NCBI GenBank assembly: GCA_958298945.1
Contig: OY282610.1
Location: 34,355,667 to 34,419,666 of the forward strand
Source of the DNA: Atherix ibis
Taxonomy: Eukaryota > Arthropoda > Insecta > Diptera > Athericidae
DNA: 64,000 nt
Direction of reading: 5' to 3'
The translations under genes and the position numbers were made by a program. Below the pieces are notes generated by a model. That model ran no database searches and had not been told where the DNA came from. It saw nothing but the letters and a program-made list of their open reading frames with translations. Every line of letters starts with the position of its first letter. Position 1 is the stretch's first letter. Positions 24,824-39,499 of this stretch are shown here, piece by piece.

Positions 24824-27429
24824 GTATGAACACTTTATTTTTATTTATTTTCTGAATACTATTTATTATTTGACGGTTTAAATTCAGAACACGAAAATAA
24901 CGTTTTGTAGAATTTTGTTCAAAAATTTAAATATTTTTATTTCTTAAACTGAAATTTTACTTAATTTAATAACCAAAATTAACAACAAATTTAAAATATA
25001 AAGTAAATTTATTAAGAGAAACATAAAATATTTAAAGTAATTTTTTTTTGTTTATTAAAAATTTTTTAACAGATAAAATAAAATAGAAAAATATGAAAAT
25101 AAATCTTTTTAAAAATGTAATTTTTTTGGAAAAGTCTATTTTTAAATGCAAAAAAAAAAATTATATTTATTAAAGAAAATTATAAAAATTAAAAATACTC
25201 TCAAGTATTTTTAGCAATAATTAATAAATAAAAAATATTCCATTTTGTAATATAAAAAAAAAAAAAAATTTATATAGGAATACAAGCATAATAGTGCAAT
25301 GTGAAAATATTTCCGTTTATAAGAAAAAAAATTTCTCTCTTAGCAATTTGTTCAAGGATTTTTTCTGCATAATTTCGTGTATAATTTAATATTCATCAAA
25401 TTTTTATATATACAAGAAATTTCTACAAACTTTATTATTCAAATATGAAAATAAAAAAATAAAATTGTTCAAAAATATTTAGTAAGACTTTGACTTAGTT
25501 TGATTTTTATGCAAATAAGCCTTTTGCAGAAACAGTTCGTGTACTCGTATTCGTAGTAGGCAAAAAATATGTTTTTTGTCGGCTTAGAAATTCCCATAGA
25601 ATCTTATTATTTTGTTAATATTATAATATGTATAGTGACATAATACACGTAGATAAATATTTTTTCCAGCCACTTTCATGAATTTCAATTAATTATAACA
25701 AATAATCACTTGGGGGCGTCAATCATTTTATTATTTCTTATATATTCGTAATTATATTAATATTAATACATATACAAGAATTCATAGTTAGTAATTATAG
25801 AACATTAAATTTATAGCAGAATATCTACCTACCATATAATCAGAACTCATCCTCAATATTTAACTTTGAAATTTACACATTAACTTCCTAGAAAAAACTT
25901 AAATAATTATATAATAATAATAAAAAAAATATTAAAAATAATTGTTATATTCAAAGAAAAGAAAAAAATATTATAGATAAATTCAATTTGAAATCTTTTA
26001 ATATTTTTCAAATAATTTCGTTTGGAAAAAATTTCAAAATGTTTCTGTTAAAAAGTAAAGAAAAATATATAAACGAATTTTTAAAATAATAATAAATAAA
26101 TAAAGTTTTGCTTTAAGAAAAAAAAAATCTCTTTCAACTATTACCTTTCTTAAGTTAATCAGCACTTTATTTATGCTTATAGTTAAAGTAAAACCTACAA
26201 AATATAGAAAGAAAAGTTTTCAAAAAAAATTATTATTAACATTTTGAAGGTACTTTGAATACTTAACAAATTAAAGTAGTTTAGTTTGAGAAAACTTCTT
26301 CATTTTGCAAAAAAAAAAAACACACACAAAAGAAAATACATTTTTTTTTTATAAATAAAATAATCCTTAACAGTACACATTTGCATATAGATAATATTTA
26401 TGTGAGAAAAACCTACTTTTATGATGTAAAAAATTAATTAACATTTCAAAAGAATTAAAAAAGCAGTGAAAAACTCGGGAAAGAAAACTAAAAATCTATT
26501 GCGACAAAAATAAAAATTCGGCTGATGTGATTCGAAATTTCTTAAATAAAATTTATCTTTTTAAGAACAGACGTGACACCTTGCGGATTTGTTCATAAAT
26601 AATATCGGATCCCATTTTTCTTTTCTTCTTTTCTTTATTAAAATACTGTCAATTAAAATAAGAGGATTTTATATATTTATTATAAATAAATAATATAAGA
26701 AGTATATTTTATTGTTATATTTTTTGTTTTTTTTTTTGTTTATTGGCCATTAAATAAATTTTGCAATATCATAAAAAAAAATTCAAATATAAAAAAATAT
26801 TAAATTAAATAGTATAAAATTCTATAAAATTGATTTTTTTTTGAAAAATTATCAATTAAATTGTACAAAAAATATCTTATTTTATAGAATAAATTGATTT
26901 TTTTTAGTTTTAAAATTCATTTTCATGTTAAAAACAAAACCATTACTATTTCGTTAATAATAAATAACATTACAAATACAATAAATAAGAACAGAATATA
27001 TTTCCAAATTTATTACGTATTTTTTAAAAGATTCTTATTCAAATAATAAACCAGAATTTAAAATACTTTTTATTTCTATTAATTTGTTTTTTAATCAAAA
27101 AAATCCCATTTATTTCTATACTAGAGTCAAAAAAAAAATTTATTTGCATAAAATTCAATGATTCCTTGAGAAAATAATATATGAAATTGATTTTTCTATA
27201 AAGGCTATTCAAAAATAAAATTATTTTATTTACAATCATAAATTAAGTAGTTTAAAAACAGGAAAAAAAATGGAAATATTAGAAAGACTTTTAAAGTTGT
27301 TTTTTTTTTTTGTTATTTATATAATTCATAAATTTAGAATTTTAAAACATAATCGATTTTTGGCCAAACTTATGCAAATTTATTTTTAAATTAGTTTTTA
27401 TTTATAAAAATTTTCCTATATTTTTTTTT

Positions 27430-27450
27430 GGGGGGGGAGGGGGGTGGGGG
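27430..27450 (+). repeat. G-run cluster (G8-A-G6-T-G5)
   Basis: Three long G runs in 21 bases directly follow a T run, in otherwise extremely AT-rich DNA. On paper this can fold into a G-quadruplex on the plus strand. Confidence 0.85.
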
Positions 27451-30227
27451 TATTTATAAGTAAATATAATTAAAAATTGAAGAAGAAAAACAAGTCACTA
27501 TTGAAAAATAGAATTCTACAATAAAAAAATGTTCAATATTATTCAAACGAAATTAAAATTTAAAAAACCAGTTTCTTTTTTTTTTCTATAAATAAAAATT
27601 AATTCATTCAAATATTTCTACCATAATATGAAATATGCTTATAAGAATTATGAGCGTAACCTTTTGGCATTTAATATTAATTTTTATTAGGAAACTTTTT
27701 TATTGATAATAAACAAAATATAATATGTTATTTTGCAAAAGTCTTAGATGAAATAAAAAAAAAAAATATATACAAAATGATGAGGAAAAAAATCAAATAT
27801 TTTATAATCGAATAGATAACAGAAATTGGAAACAAAAAATTGATTGTATCCAAATAAATGAAAAATTAAAGTAAATAAAATAAAAATCATTAATAAATAA
27901 TAAATAAATTTCGAAAAGAACAAATAAGAATATTGGTAATAATTTTTTTTGTTTCAATATTGAACTATGATAACTTATGTAGATGTTGATAAATAGAAGA
28001 AAAAAAATCATAAAATAATAAAATCTCACATTTAAATATAAGCAGTTTATTATACTTAAATAATTCTTCTTACTCGCAAATGTTATCCAAGATTTGTTGA
28101 ATAATTATCCAAGTTCGGTTAAAAAGCATCAACGAAAAAAGGGGGAAAACTCTTTTATAGATGAAATAGGAAATATTTGAACTTCAGCATTAACCAATAA
28201 ATGGAAAACTGGACAATCCAAAGATTATTATGTAGTTGGTGACATGATAGGGACTGAACAACTTGATTGGAACCAAAAATAATATCAAATTCTCGTAATA
28301 GCAATAATTCATAGTTATTATATTTTCCCAACGTCTTGTGTATATATCAAAATTTATTGGCTGACAACAAATCAATCAGCCTTTCTTGAATATAATGGAA
28401 AATTTCAATCGCCCCATCATAGAATTATTGAAATTGTCCAAAAGGCAACCAACCTCTTTTGGCTCCGCTCTACAGATAAAAAAAATTATAAAATAGAAAA
28501 ATAAACAAAGAAAGCAAAAGAAAAATTAATAGAAAAAACTTCTTGGTGATATGTTGGGGAAAACTCTTTATTGCGCAGGAAAACTTGACGGAAGCGAGCA
28601 CACGGTCATAACGATTTTGACCTTTACACAATGATTACCTGTACTAGCATTACCATTAAATAATGATATATTCTTGTTGAATAATAATTTTGTCTTATGA
28701 GATGTGCAACGTGGAGGTTTATTATTCAAAATCTAACCGATCCCATATTCCACCTACAAACTGAAAACAGGATTTCTTTTTAAATCTTATGAAAATTTTA
28801 CTAGTTAAAAGTTATATTTTTCTTTATATTTTTTTTCAGGCTTTTCTATATCCTAAAACACTTGTTTTGTGACCAAAAAATACCAATCGATATACTGTTG
28901 TAATAATAATAAAAACCTATGGTAAATATGTTTCGTAAAAAAAAGGAAAAAAAAATACCATATTTGCTTAAACAAAAGATGATAAAAGTTCAAAAGGTGG
29001 CCGAAAGTTCACCGATGATCATATGTCTTTCGTTTGTATCCAAAGTTAACTGATTACTACACGTACCTCTCCAATTCGTTGAAATCAAACGAATTTATGC
29101 ATAGTTACGATAAAAAACAAAAACATGAAAAATTTTAGGAAAAATAGGGGAGTTTTTATGATTGCAATACTTGTAGTGAAAAAAAAAAAACATAAAACAA
29201 AAAATTAATAATAAACAATCATCATAAATGGTTACAGGTATAATATATGAAAGTTATATGCTGGCCAATATTCGTATTTTCACATTTATTGACCGTCGAG
29301 GAATATGCTTGGACTTTCATTTTCATTTCATTTCATTTCATTTTTTTTTCTCCTGTTCAAATAACTCTGTACTAAAGAAAATGAATTAATTTTTTTTTAT
29401 TTTTTGGTGTCTTCAACTTTTTTTTTTAAATCTTAAAAAAAATATTTTTTTTTCTGTTTTAAAAAAAAAAAATCGGAATAGAAAATAAACACTTTGGAAA
29501 AAGAATAATTTATAATAAACGAAATTATGAGATTCGACCTTTTTTGCCATTCATTGACGATTATGAGATTAAATAATGAATGCACTTATATTATAGATTG
29601 AGCATAGTCATACAGATACTGAGTTTTAATGATGATTTTGCATCGACGATTAGGACGAACAGTACATAACATAATCCATGATGTGATCAATCCTACAGTC
29701 ACCATTACTCTATTATACGAGTAACTAGTCAGTACATATAGTAAACCACAACAAAAATTTAACTATTTATCCTTTCTGTTTTCCTCTCCTTTTTTTTTTA
29801 AAGATATTTTACTGATACATACTAAGACTTTGAATAAGATTTAACAAAATTTCTTAAACAATATTTTTACATGAACAGAAAAATATTTCTGCTACTTTAG
29901 ATAATATGGAAAAATTAAAGGCATTCACTCTAGATTCTTAAACAAAATTTTCCTAGAATAGATACTTGCAAAAATTATTTGCGAAAGATATAATTTTACA
30001 GAAGTCCCCTTCTTAAGTCTAGACGTAAGGATATCTATTTAATTTCTCACAAATTGTATTAAAAAAATATATAACATAACAAAAAGCTCATATTCAATAG
30101 TTTTGTTTTTTCATTTTCATTTACTTTCTTGGCCAAATAAGAAAATAACTAAAAAATATTTTACAAAAAAAAAAACCGTAGTGAAATAAATACAAGACAA
30201 AAATTATTTTTTGTTAGGTTTAATCTC

Positions 30228-30600
30228 ACACAGCTCGACATATGGGTTGCTCATCTTCTTACGGAAAAAAATTTTGTGCCGCCGCATCATTGACGTTTGT
30301 GATTTGCTTCTCAAACGCCAAGAAAATTATCCATTTTTGAAGCGTATCATAACTGGGGATGAGAAATGGGTTGTCTACAAGTAGAAAACATGGACTTGCT
30401 CGAAGCACTTCGAAAGCCAATATTCATCAAAAAAAGTTTATGCTATCTGTTTGGTGGGATTTTAAAGGAATCGTATATTTTATGCTTCTACCGAGCAACA
30501 CCACTATCAATTCTGAAGTGTACTGTCATCAGTTGGACAAACTGAATGATTCACTTAAAGAAAAAAGGCCAAAATTGGTCAATAGAAAGAAAAAAGGCTT
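30228..30600 (+). mobile_element. Mariner transposase fragment
   Basis: Internal transposase piece on the plus strand with frameshifts: TQLDIWVAHLLTEKNF, then RIIDVCDLLLKRQENYPFLK and the first catalytic block ITGDEKWVVY (about 30350-30375). After another shift come KPIFIKK, MLSVWWDFKGIVYF (about 30440-30485), INSEVYCHQLDKLNDSLKEK and RPKLVNRK. It stops before the second catalytic Asp. It is the same family as the element at 49450-50641. Neither inverted end is present. Confidence 0.85.
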
Positions 30601-32257
30601 AAAATATTGTAAAAAAAAAACTAACAAAAAATTTTCTCATCAAAATTTCGAACATTTTTTTAAATATTTTCTGTGAAATAGCGGCCGTTGCGCTGTCATA
30701 TTTGCCTAACAAAAATCCTTGATAAATACGAATTGCATACGCTTAGGCGTTGGTTATATTAAAATTCTCAGAACTATTCGAAATTGCTTGCGTACATATT
30801 TTCACAGAAATTCTTATTATTGGTTATTGACTTTCTTTTAAATTTTAACTATGAAATTTCGATTCATTTGATCGAAAATAAATTTTTAAAAATAAAAGAA
30901 AAAACCTTTCACTTTTTTAGTGAGTAAAAAGAAGAAAACCGTTCAGTAATTTTCTTATCGGAAAGAAAATATTTTACATAGGTATAAAAATAAATTCTAA
31001 AATATTAACAAAATCCATTACAATTTATCTTAAACTAAAGTTTTTCTCAGTTTTATCTATAATATATAATTAATTACCATAATAACTATGTACTTTTTAA
31101 TGTATGTACATATGAATATATAGTCGTATACTGTACAGATTATTATTAATGCAGTTTATAAATTGGAAAATTTTACAAAAATTAAAAACAAAACAAAAAA
31201 TTTATTCATAAATAATAGGATATTAAAGAAATACTCTTACAAAACTGCACGAAAAAAAGGAAAAAAAATATAAGAGATGGAAAGAAAACACTTAATCAAA
31301 TTGATAATGACTATCGTAAAATATGAATTTTACACAACTTGACGGGAATCGTTTGATTGGTGGTTGCTTTACGCCATCCTGACAGTCTATAGTATAGATT
31401 TGTTAACAATAATAATCGTTTTATTTTTAAAAAAAAAAAAAAATATTTTTTTAATAATTTTCTGAACTTGATGCAATTGCATAACATTGTGGCATTATTA
31501 ATATCGGACATCTTTAAGTAAAAGTGCGTTGATGCATTTACATTGTAATTATTGTAGTTAGTTGTACGAGCAAAGCTCACTGCAGTTAGCAAGATAACTT
31601 GTACAATCCTCATGACCCGCTTCCATTTAATATGTGCAATTTTGTTAATAGCCTTTATGAAATCGATAAGATTTTTGAATAAATATATCATAGCTCTGAT
31701 ACAGGTTAATAGAGGTAGTGTATTTAATTAATTAGTCATCTTCTATTTTACTATCAGCATTTACCAAATATATGGTATAAATAAGGTCTTAATATTAATT
31801 TATCAATTAAATGTCTATTCTGTTTGAAGAGTTAATTCTTCTGATGGTTGTATGAATAATCATTCCTTTGTAGTACAGACTTAAAAAATTATATATATAT
31901 AAAAAAAAAAAGCTTTCATTCCGATTTTCTAATAGTGATATATGTGCAGCGTTAATGACTACGATCTTGTTTGACATTTAACAATACACAATTTCTAAAT
32001 GTGATTCACTTAAATTGGATACCATAAAACAGAACTCCTTGGCACACCATCAATTCCATAAAATATTATGGGGGAATCGCATCGACTGTCGACTTAATAT
32101 AGTACTAATCTCGGTAATAGCTTTAAATATTCCAACAAACTGACAAACCTATAACAATGTCGACATTTTATATTGCCCATGCATATTCAATAGTTTTAGC
32201 TCATAATAATCAAGATCCGTTTGCAGCAAAAAAAAAATACAACCAAACACCACACCT

Positions 32258-32279
32258 CCCCCCCCCCCCTTTCCCCCCC
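32258..32279. repeat. C-run cluster (C12-TTT-C7)
   Basis: Two long C runs separated by TTT. The complementary strand is a G-rich tract that could form a quadruplex. The location is within the AT-rich stretch upstream of the ZP exons. Confidence 0.85.
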
Positions 32280-35200
32280 TAATATCTTTCCAAAAAGATT
32301 TTCCCATCCAGATGTACTGGTACAAATGCACTGCATCATCAAAGAATCGACTTAATCACCCCGAATGCAATTAATTGTAAAAAGAAACTTTTATTTAATA
32401 TTGCCATTTTAATAGGTACGACTTTTCTAATTTTAGAAATAACTCAAGTAGAAACAAGTGGACCATCATCACATCATCATCGATAACACGTGAAATTCAT
32501 TTATTGAATAAATCAAACAGTCCAAACCACCTTGAACTATACACAAAGAAAATTAAGAAGAAAAAAAGTACCATTTTTAGGAAAATTAACAATATTCAAA
32601 TTAAAGTTTTTTTTTTTTTTATATATATTGTAAAATAGTAATTCTTACGAATTAAAGTATTTTTTTCTTGAAACCTTTTAGCGTGGAATGGTCAAAATAA
32701 CTTTCAAGATCTTAGTAGCTGGATTTCAGCCAGAAAGTCATACTGAATTGAATTTTCCATCAAGTGAAAGTGATGGGAATACTTATTTTTTCAATTTACT
32801 AATAAACAAAAATGACATTCGATTTTTTTTTCAAATATTCTAGAAAAAATTTTCTGAATGTTTTCAACAAAAAAAAAAGGTGTAAAAATATTAACCTTTT
32901 AATAAGACAGAAAAAATATTTTCAAATTTAAAAGAGTCAAAATGTCATTAAATGGACGGGAAATCATTTAAATTTTTTTCCTGTCTAATATTAACAAAAT
33001 AGTTGTTAGATTCCGGTAAAGGTGGAGTTGTCCTTAAAGTGAAGCTAAATGGTAAGCATTGGTAAAAACGATGGATGGAGAAAAAGAAGCACCTAAAAAA
33101 ATTGTTAGAAAATATTTTCGGAAAATTATATTTAATGTCAATTGTGTGTTAGGCAAGATGATCATCACAAGACCGAAAAAAAAAAGTGGTAATAAGAAAC
33201 CGATTGACTGTATTTTATTTTTTATTCATAAAAAGTTGATATTTTCGTATTATTATTTAGTTTCTAATAGAAATTGTAACTTAAAATAAACTCAAAAAAA
33301 AAAGAAAAAAACTCAAATATGCTAAATTTTTTTTTTAGCATATTTATCTGGAATTTGACCAATATTATTAAAGAGGGTGGGTACCAATGGAATTTCCAAA
33401 TAGATATAAAGACGCAACAATGTAGTTGAAAATCTAGTTTATGTAGTGTGATTTCATGACGAAAGTTAAAAGATGATTTCGTACTTTTATGGCTTTTGTC
33501 ATTTGGTTTGCCGAACCAAATGGTCAATTCAAGCAAAATTTCATTTAGATTTGCTCAGACTTTGGAATCTTACTATGGCCTGCGCCCAACTCCAGTCTAA
33601 TAAATCTAAAGACTTGTTTGTATCACATAATCTATCAACTCAAGGCATTCCACATTGATGCTAAGAAATGATTACTACCTCAGATTAGTGGTCAGCAATC
33701 AAATAGCAATAATTTTTTACAACTTATATACTTACTTTTGGTATGTCACGCAACATATCGCTTACTATACGAGTACATACAATAATATGTATAAATATTT
33801 CATAAAATTAAAAACAATACTGAATTTTATAGATTTCTTTAGATAAAATTAATGAATTTAGATAATATGGACTGTAAAGACAATATGGATAATATGGTTA
33901 AAAATGAATAGTGTAATTAATATAGCTCATTGATTTTGAATACAATAACTTCGATTAATGTTGTATGTTAAGTTCTACTAAACATTTATTATGTAAAAAG
34001 ATTCTCAACTTTGACATTATTTCATTAACATTTTATTTATCTTCAGTTGACTGTAATAATTGATTTTTTTTTTTTTATTGTTGGTTAGGTAACTATAATA
34101 TTTTTCAAAACTGCTTACCTTTCTCACGATTTAGAATACCAGGTAATCATTAAATGCCGACCATTCGAAAAACCTTGCCACGATCAAATGCACAGTTCTA
34201 TTGAAGCAAAGTCAAACAACAACACCGACACCTCATTTCTCATTTCAAATTCATATAAACTCATATATACATTATGCTATATACTCGTATAATTTAGTAA
34301 AATCCTGATCGCTCAGTCACTTTTATCATCAGGTTTTATTACGGATAACGAAATGGTATTCGTTGAGAATTTCTAAATAAACTTAAATGACCAAATTGCT
34401 ACACTGGCAGGCATAATGCATAATACAACATAATTCATAGTCAAATTAATATCATATGGTACTCGTATAGTACAGATCATGTCTATCAAATTTAATATTG
34501 ATGCGATATTACTGACCTTTACAAATTCAAGACAAATTAAATATTACTAACTTTAGTCTTTTATCTTTAAAATATTGTATTTAATGGAACGATACGATCA
34601 TACTCTTCAAAGTCAATAATTAAGTTTGTTTTGTTTTTATGTTATGTCTTTCAAAATTTGATTATCAAAATAATCAAGATATATAGAGAAAAATGAAGAC
34701 AAATTTTTATATATAAAAAAAAAAAAAAAATTATGATACTATATTTCAAGATTAAATAATGGATAACAATTAAAAATAATTACTGAAGAAGGTTACACAC
34801 CTTTATATCGACCACCTTGAAAAATAATCACAAATTTTTCTTCTTTTTTGTTGTTTTTTTTTTTTTTTTTTTTTTTTTGTTGAATTACTTCCTAATTTAT
34901 TTATTATATACTCATAATATCAATTTTAATATATATTGTATATTTATTATTATTATTGTTTTCTTGTTTTCGATTTGTTTAATTTTTTTTTTCTTCTCAA
35001 AATTATAGTGCATTTTCTAATAACCTGTTCTGATTATAAAAAAATTTTAAATGTCGTAATACGAATAGTAAATATAAAATTTATTATATAAAAATTATAG
35101 TTTTACTTCTTGATATAATCAATATATTAAAGCTTTATCAAAAATTCGATTATTAAAGTTTCATCGAAAATTCTCTGCTTTGTTATAGGTTTTTTTTTTA

Positions 35201-35700
35201 TTCTTCTATAAATCCACTATAATTTTCTTTATAACAATAATTTGAGTTGAGCAATAATTTGAGAAAAAAAATCTAAAATAAACAACAAAAAAAGGAATTT
35301 TTAATATTTACTTTTCGTAAAAAAAGTTATAAAATTTAGTCCAAAAAAAAAAAAAAAAATTTTTATTTCTGATTTTAATCAAATCGAAATTTAATTTTTT
35401 TTTTAGTTTTATTCCATTATAATCATATTATTTTCCATAATTAAATAGCTATTGAGAAAATATTTTAAACAATAATAATCATTAGAAATGTTTTTTTTTT
35501 GTTTTTTTTTTGATTTCATTATTAATATTAGCTATAAATTTACTATAAAATTCTTTTAAACAACCCAATAAAAAAGATATTAAACCAAATAAATTTGATA
35601 TAGTTTCAGATATTTTTAAATGATAAAAAAATTATTTTTTTCCAATTTTTCTTTCTTTTGCAAATTTTTTTTTTTTTGAAATTTTCTTAAGTATACTTTC

Positions 35701-37706
35701 ACGACAAAGCTTAAAAACAGAACAAGAACTAGATGACGCGGTACACAAGTTAACATGTTTATTACAAAACGCTACAGCCTTTTCTCAAAAAAGTAAAAAC
35801 TCGAAACCTACACAAAACCCGACAAATCAACCATTAACAATTAGGCGTCTTATTGCAGAAAAACGAAAAGCAAGAGTGCCTCATTGGCAACATACAAGAA
35901 TGCCTAGCGACAAAACCAAACTGAACAAACTGCAAAAAGAACTACATGACGAAATCACAAAATACAATACAGAATGTTTTAGAAACTACACTTCAACCCT
36001 AACGAAAAACAGAACTTTATGGACTGCTACAAGACAAATACTATCTTGTAGAAAAACAAAGCACCCTTTACGAAAAACTGACGGAACCTGGGCCAAAACG
36101 GACAAACATAAAGCAGACGCTTTTGCTGAACACCTTGCACAAACATTTACTCCACATGAGGACATATTAGACAGGACTCATTGCACTACAATCGAAACGA
36201 AACTATCCATTCCCTTACCCATGAGTCTTCCCCCTAAGGCAATCACTCCTTCCGAAGTTGCTAATTTAATCAAGCTCCTTCCCAAAAACAAAGCTCCTGA
36301 TTACCTCCAATATAATCCAACAACTCCCTAAAAGAGCAATAGTGTTCCTTGCCACAATATATAACTCCATCCTTAGAACAACACATTTCCCAATCCTCTG
36401 GAAATTTGCCATCATTAAAATTTCCTAATCCTAAGCCCAACAAACCAATAAACCGCCACACTTCCTACAGGCCAATAAGTCTCCTCCCAGTACTCTCAAA
36501 AATCTTTGAAAAAATTCTCCTTCGCCGCTTACATCCTCTACACGAATCATCAAATTTAATTCCTAATCACCAGTTTGGTTTCCGCGCCGAGCACTCCACT
36601 ACCCAGCAGTGTCATCGAGTTGTCGATTTCATTGCATCCTCTTTAGAAAGAAAAGAGTACTGTCCCGGTGTGTTTCTTGATATAAGTCAAGCTTTTGATA
36701 GAGTTTGGCACCCGGGTCTACTCTGAAAACTCAAGAGGTTCCTTCCTTCCTCCTATTTCCCAGTCCTAAGATCATTCCTTTCCAACCGACACTTCCAAGT
36801 AAATGAATCCAACGAACTCTCCAATATCTCTCCGATATTGGCTGCGGTTCCTCAAGGTAGCATACTTGGACCCATCCTCTACAACATTTACACATCCGAT
36901 ATCCCAATTTGCCCTAATATTTTCTTTGCTACATACGCCTTGCATCTAGCGAAAATCCCCAACATGCTTCCGAAACTCTCCAAATCCAAATCCAAACCCT
37001 CCAGAACTGGTTTACTAGATGGAGAATAAAAGTCAATGAACGTAAATCTACCCAGGTAACTCTCACTCTCCGTCGTGAGTCATGCCCTCCCATATATCTT
37101 AATGATAGTGCCATACCTCAACACACCGAAGCTCGGTACCTAGGACTGTACTTAGACCAACGCTTGACATGGAACCCACATACAAGACTTAAAAGACAAG
37201 AACTAAAAAGACGATACCTAAAACTACTTCGACTTCTAGACAAACGTTCCAAACTTACTATAGACAGCAAAGTACTGTTATACAATACCTTACTGAAACC
37301 CATATGGACATACGGACTAGAACTCCGAATCCCTTCAATCAAAAATACTCTGTACAATTGTCGATGCCCCCTTTTATGTTCGCAATACTGTTATTCATCG
37401 TGATCTTAAAGTCCCATTTGTTTTTGATGTGGCAGTATCTCGCTATAAAAAGTTCCGTTCCCGTGTCCTCAATCATAATAATCCTCTTGTTCAATAACTA
37501 TCCTCCACTTCCTTCCCTAGAAATACCCATCGAAGACTTAAGCGTCACTGGTCGCGTGATTTACTAAAATACTGAGGCTTAACAGAAACACACGCTAGCA
37601 GGAGGAACTTCATTGGATGTTTACTCCCCACAACCTTTCAAGCTAATTAATACTATTGCTCAAATTTGCTTATTACTATGTTGTAGTTGTAAATATCTGT
37701 AAAAAA
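35701..37706 (+). mobile_element. Jockey-like LINE, 5'-truncated, with 12-bp target duplication
   Basis: The best-preserved long copy of the family. It is bounded by a perfect target-site duplication AAGTATACTTTC (35689-35700 and 37706-37717) and ends in a short A tail after TTGTAGTTGTAAATATCTG. It begins inside ORF2, before the RT. An open frame at 35876-36331 gives the region before RT. RT follows at 36349-36726 with YRPISLLPVLSKIFEKILL, NHQFGFRAEHSTTQQCH and FLDISQAFDRVWH, then PQGSILGPILYNIYTSDIP (about 36850). The catalytic YADD is removed by a 16-bp deletion at 36939. A second deletion of about 35 bp near 37326, plus frame breaks, remove the C-terminal domain from frame. The element is dead but relatively young, as its target duplication is intact. 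Confidence 0.9.
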
Positions 37707-38908
37707 AGTATACTTTCTGTTTTTTTTTCTTCAAAATTTCTCAATTATTATAAATTTGTAAAAATTTCCATTAAATTTTTAGTAATCGTTGAGAGATAAC
37801 AAAAAAGCCTTTTTAACTTATTTTATAGAGTAAAACTATTATTAATAATAATAATAATGACTTTAGGCAAAATATTTTTATCATAACCAAAATATTGTAG
37901 TACTCATCTTGGATACAATAATGGGTGTACCTCCTACGGGCATTTTAATTTTTAAAAAAAATTACCATAACGAAAAAAATTAATGTTGAAACGATTAATG
38001 ATCATTTATTATGAAAATAAGAAGAAAAAGATTTTTTTTTTTTTATTATTAGATTTCGAAGAAATTCATTTCACTTTAGGCTTAAGATAATAACTTATTT
38101 TACAAAAATATTTCTCTTTTTTGCATTTAACAAAAAAAAAAGATAATCATATTTTCGATAATTAAGAAAATTTGTCTGTATAAAAGTTGGCCACTTGACG
38201 TAATATTGTCTGCCTTCGATATTGTTAACGATATATCTAAACAGATTTAATTTCTTCCTTATTTGATAAAAACAAGTTATATTAGATAGTAAAAAATCAC
38301 CTTCTTTAACAATTAAAATCTTTGAAAAATAATTTTTCTTAACAATGCCATCTAGCGTACAATTGGAAAAGTTAGATTTTAATAAAAAAAAAAAAAAATC
38401 CACGTACAATATTAGTAGGCAAATTTTATTGTGCAATTAAGAAAAGAAGTTGTTAAAAAAATAACTCAAAATTTTAAAAATATATTTCTACTACTATACG
38501 TAAAGTACCACCTGCCAGTTCCCCCTCCCCTCTTCTTGAACTATAAATTCAGGAAATACTATTCATATTTTGAAAGGTCATACAATTTATAAATGTTTAA
38601 TAAATCAATTAACAGTTCTAAATAATACTAAATAAAATACAAAACAAAATAAAATATATTCTTTAAAATTGATAGAAAACTTGATAAAGAATATATCAAA
38701 AAATATTTTAAAATTTATCAATTAAAAACTGATTAAAACTTATTTTTAAATAAAGAAATATTTTCTATTTTTTGTTTTTTTTTGTTTTTTTATTAATGTA
38801 ATTTTTGTTTTGAATAAAATTTCCAACTTTATTAAATAATATTCATTTTTATTATAAATAAATCAATTTATTATTTTTAATTTATTTTTTTTTATCTTAT
38901 ATTTACAG

Positions 38909-39150
38909 AATCCGATATTCGAAATTGCTAAAGTTTAACGAACAAGAAACGAAAGCTGATCATTGCAAATAACAGCAAAAAAAAAACCAATTCGATACGA
39001 AAACGACTGCTCCTCTTTTTCTATGAAATCTTTTGGTCAATCAAGGAAAAAATTGCATTCGTAAGCAATCTGAGACGGTGTTAAAAGTTGATAAAAAAAA
39101 AAAAAAAAACTAAATCAAACTAATAAAATCTATAACCACCCACCAACAAG
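38909..39150 (+). other. Probable 5' non-coding exon of the ZP gene
   Basis: A strong acceptor (pyrimidine-rich tract ending TTATATTTACAG) precedes 38909, and a near-ideal donor (CAACAAG|GTAAGTG) follows 39150. The enclosed 242 bases contain no long frame. Together with the acceptor at 39313 this forms a short 163-base intron just before the exon bearing the ATG. Confidence 0.55.
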
Positions 39151-39313
39151 GTAAGTGTAGTAGATGTGATTTTTCACATACAAACTCTAAAGTAAATTGA
39201 GTAAAAGTTTGATTGCATAAAAAGGAAAATAAATCATACAAATAAAAAGAAAAGAAAAGAAAAAACTAAATTGAAATTTTGAAGAAAATCAAATGTTTTG
39301 TTATGTTCCACAG

Positions 39314-39499
39314 TTAGAGAGCTGGAAAATCTTTCAAACGAAGTTAATTGAAGAAAATAGTAAACTTGCGTACCGGATAGCAGGTGAAAATTATTATTAC
39401 ATCAACTAAAAAAGGTCAAAGGATAATCAATCGTGGTCGACCACCAACCTCAAAATGGTGGCAAAAATCTGGTCAATGTTAGCTTTGCTGACTCTGCAG
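39314..39499 (+). other. Exon with start codon of the ZP gene
   Basis: It begins after TGTTCCACAG and ends at the donor CTGCAG|GTTAGT. The ATG at 39455 has an insect-type context (CAAAATGG). The 141 bases before it are 5' UTR and the 45 bases after it encode MVAKIWSMLALLTLQ, the first half of a signal peptide. Confidence 0.65.

Larger units (their letters stand above)
24824..38908. other. Very AT-rich 14-kb stretch, possibly first intron
   Basis: Apart from the mariner relic at 30.2 kb and the LINE at 35.7-37.7 kb, I see only A/T homopolymers, short T- or A-rich tracts, a TTTCA repeat at about 29315-29341 and two G/C-homopolymer clusters. Open frames at 31311-31691 (-) and 38095-38436 (-) are 126 and 113 codons long but low-complexity. 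I do not accept them as genes. Confidence 0.5.

Noticed and set aside
31311..31691. 126-codon minus-strand frame with a signal-like MRIVQVILLTAVSFA
   Set aside because: The rest is A/T-run-driven (KKYFFFFLK), with no splice context or recognisable domain; likely chance.
34817..35008. 63-codon frame rich in Phe and Ile
   Set aside because: Direct translation of a long T run.
38095..38436. 113-codon minus-strand frame
   Set aside because: Composed of F, K, N, I, Y as expected from AT-rich DNA, spans an A run, and resembles no family.
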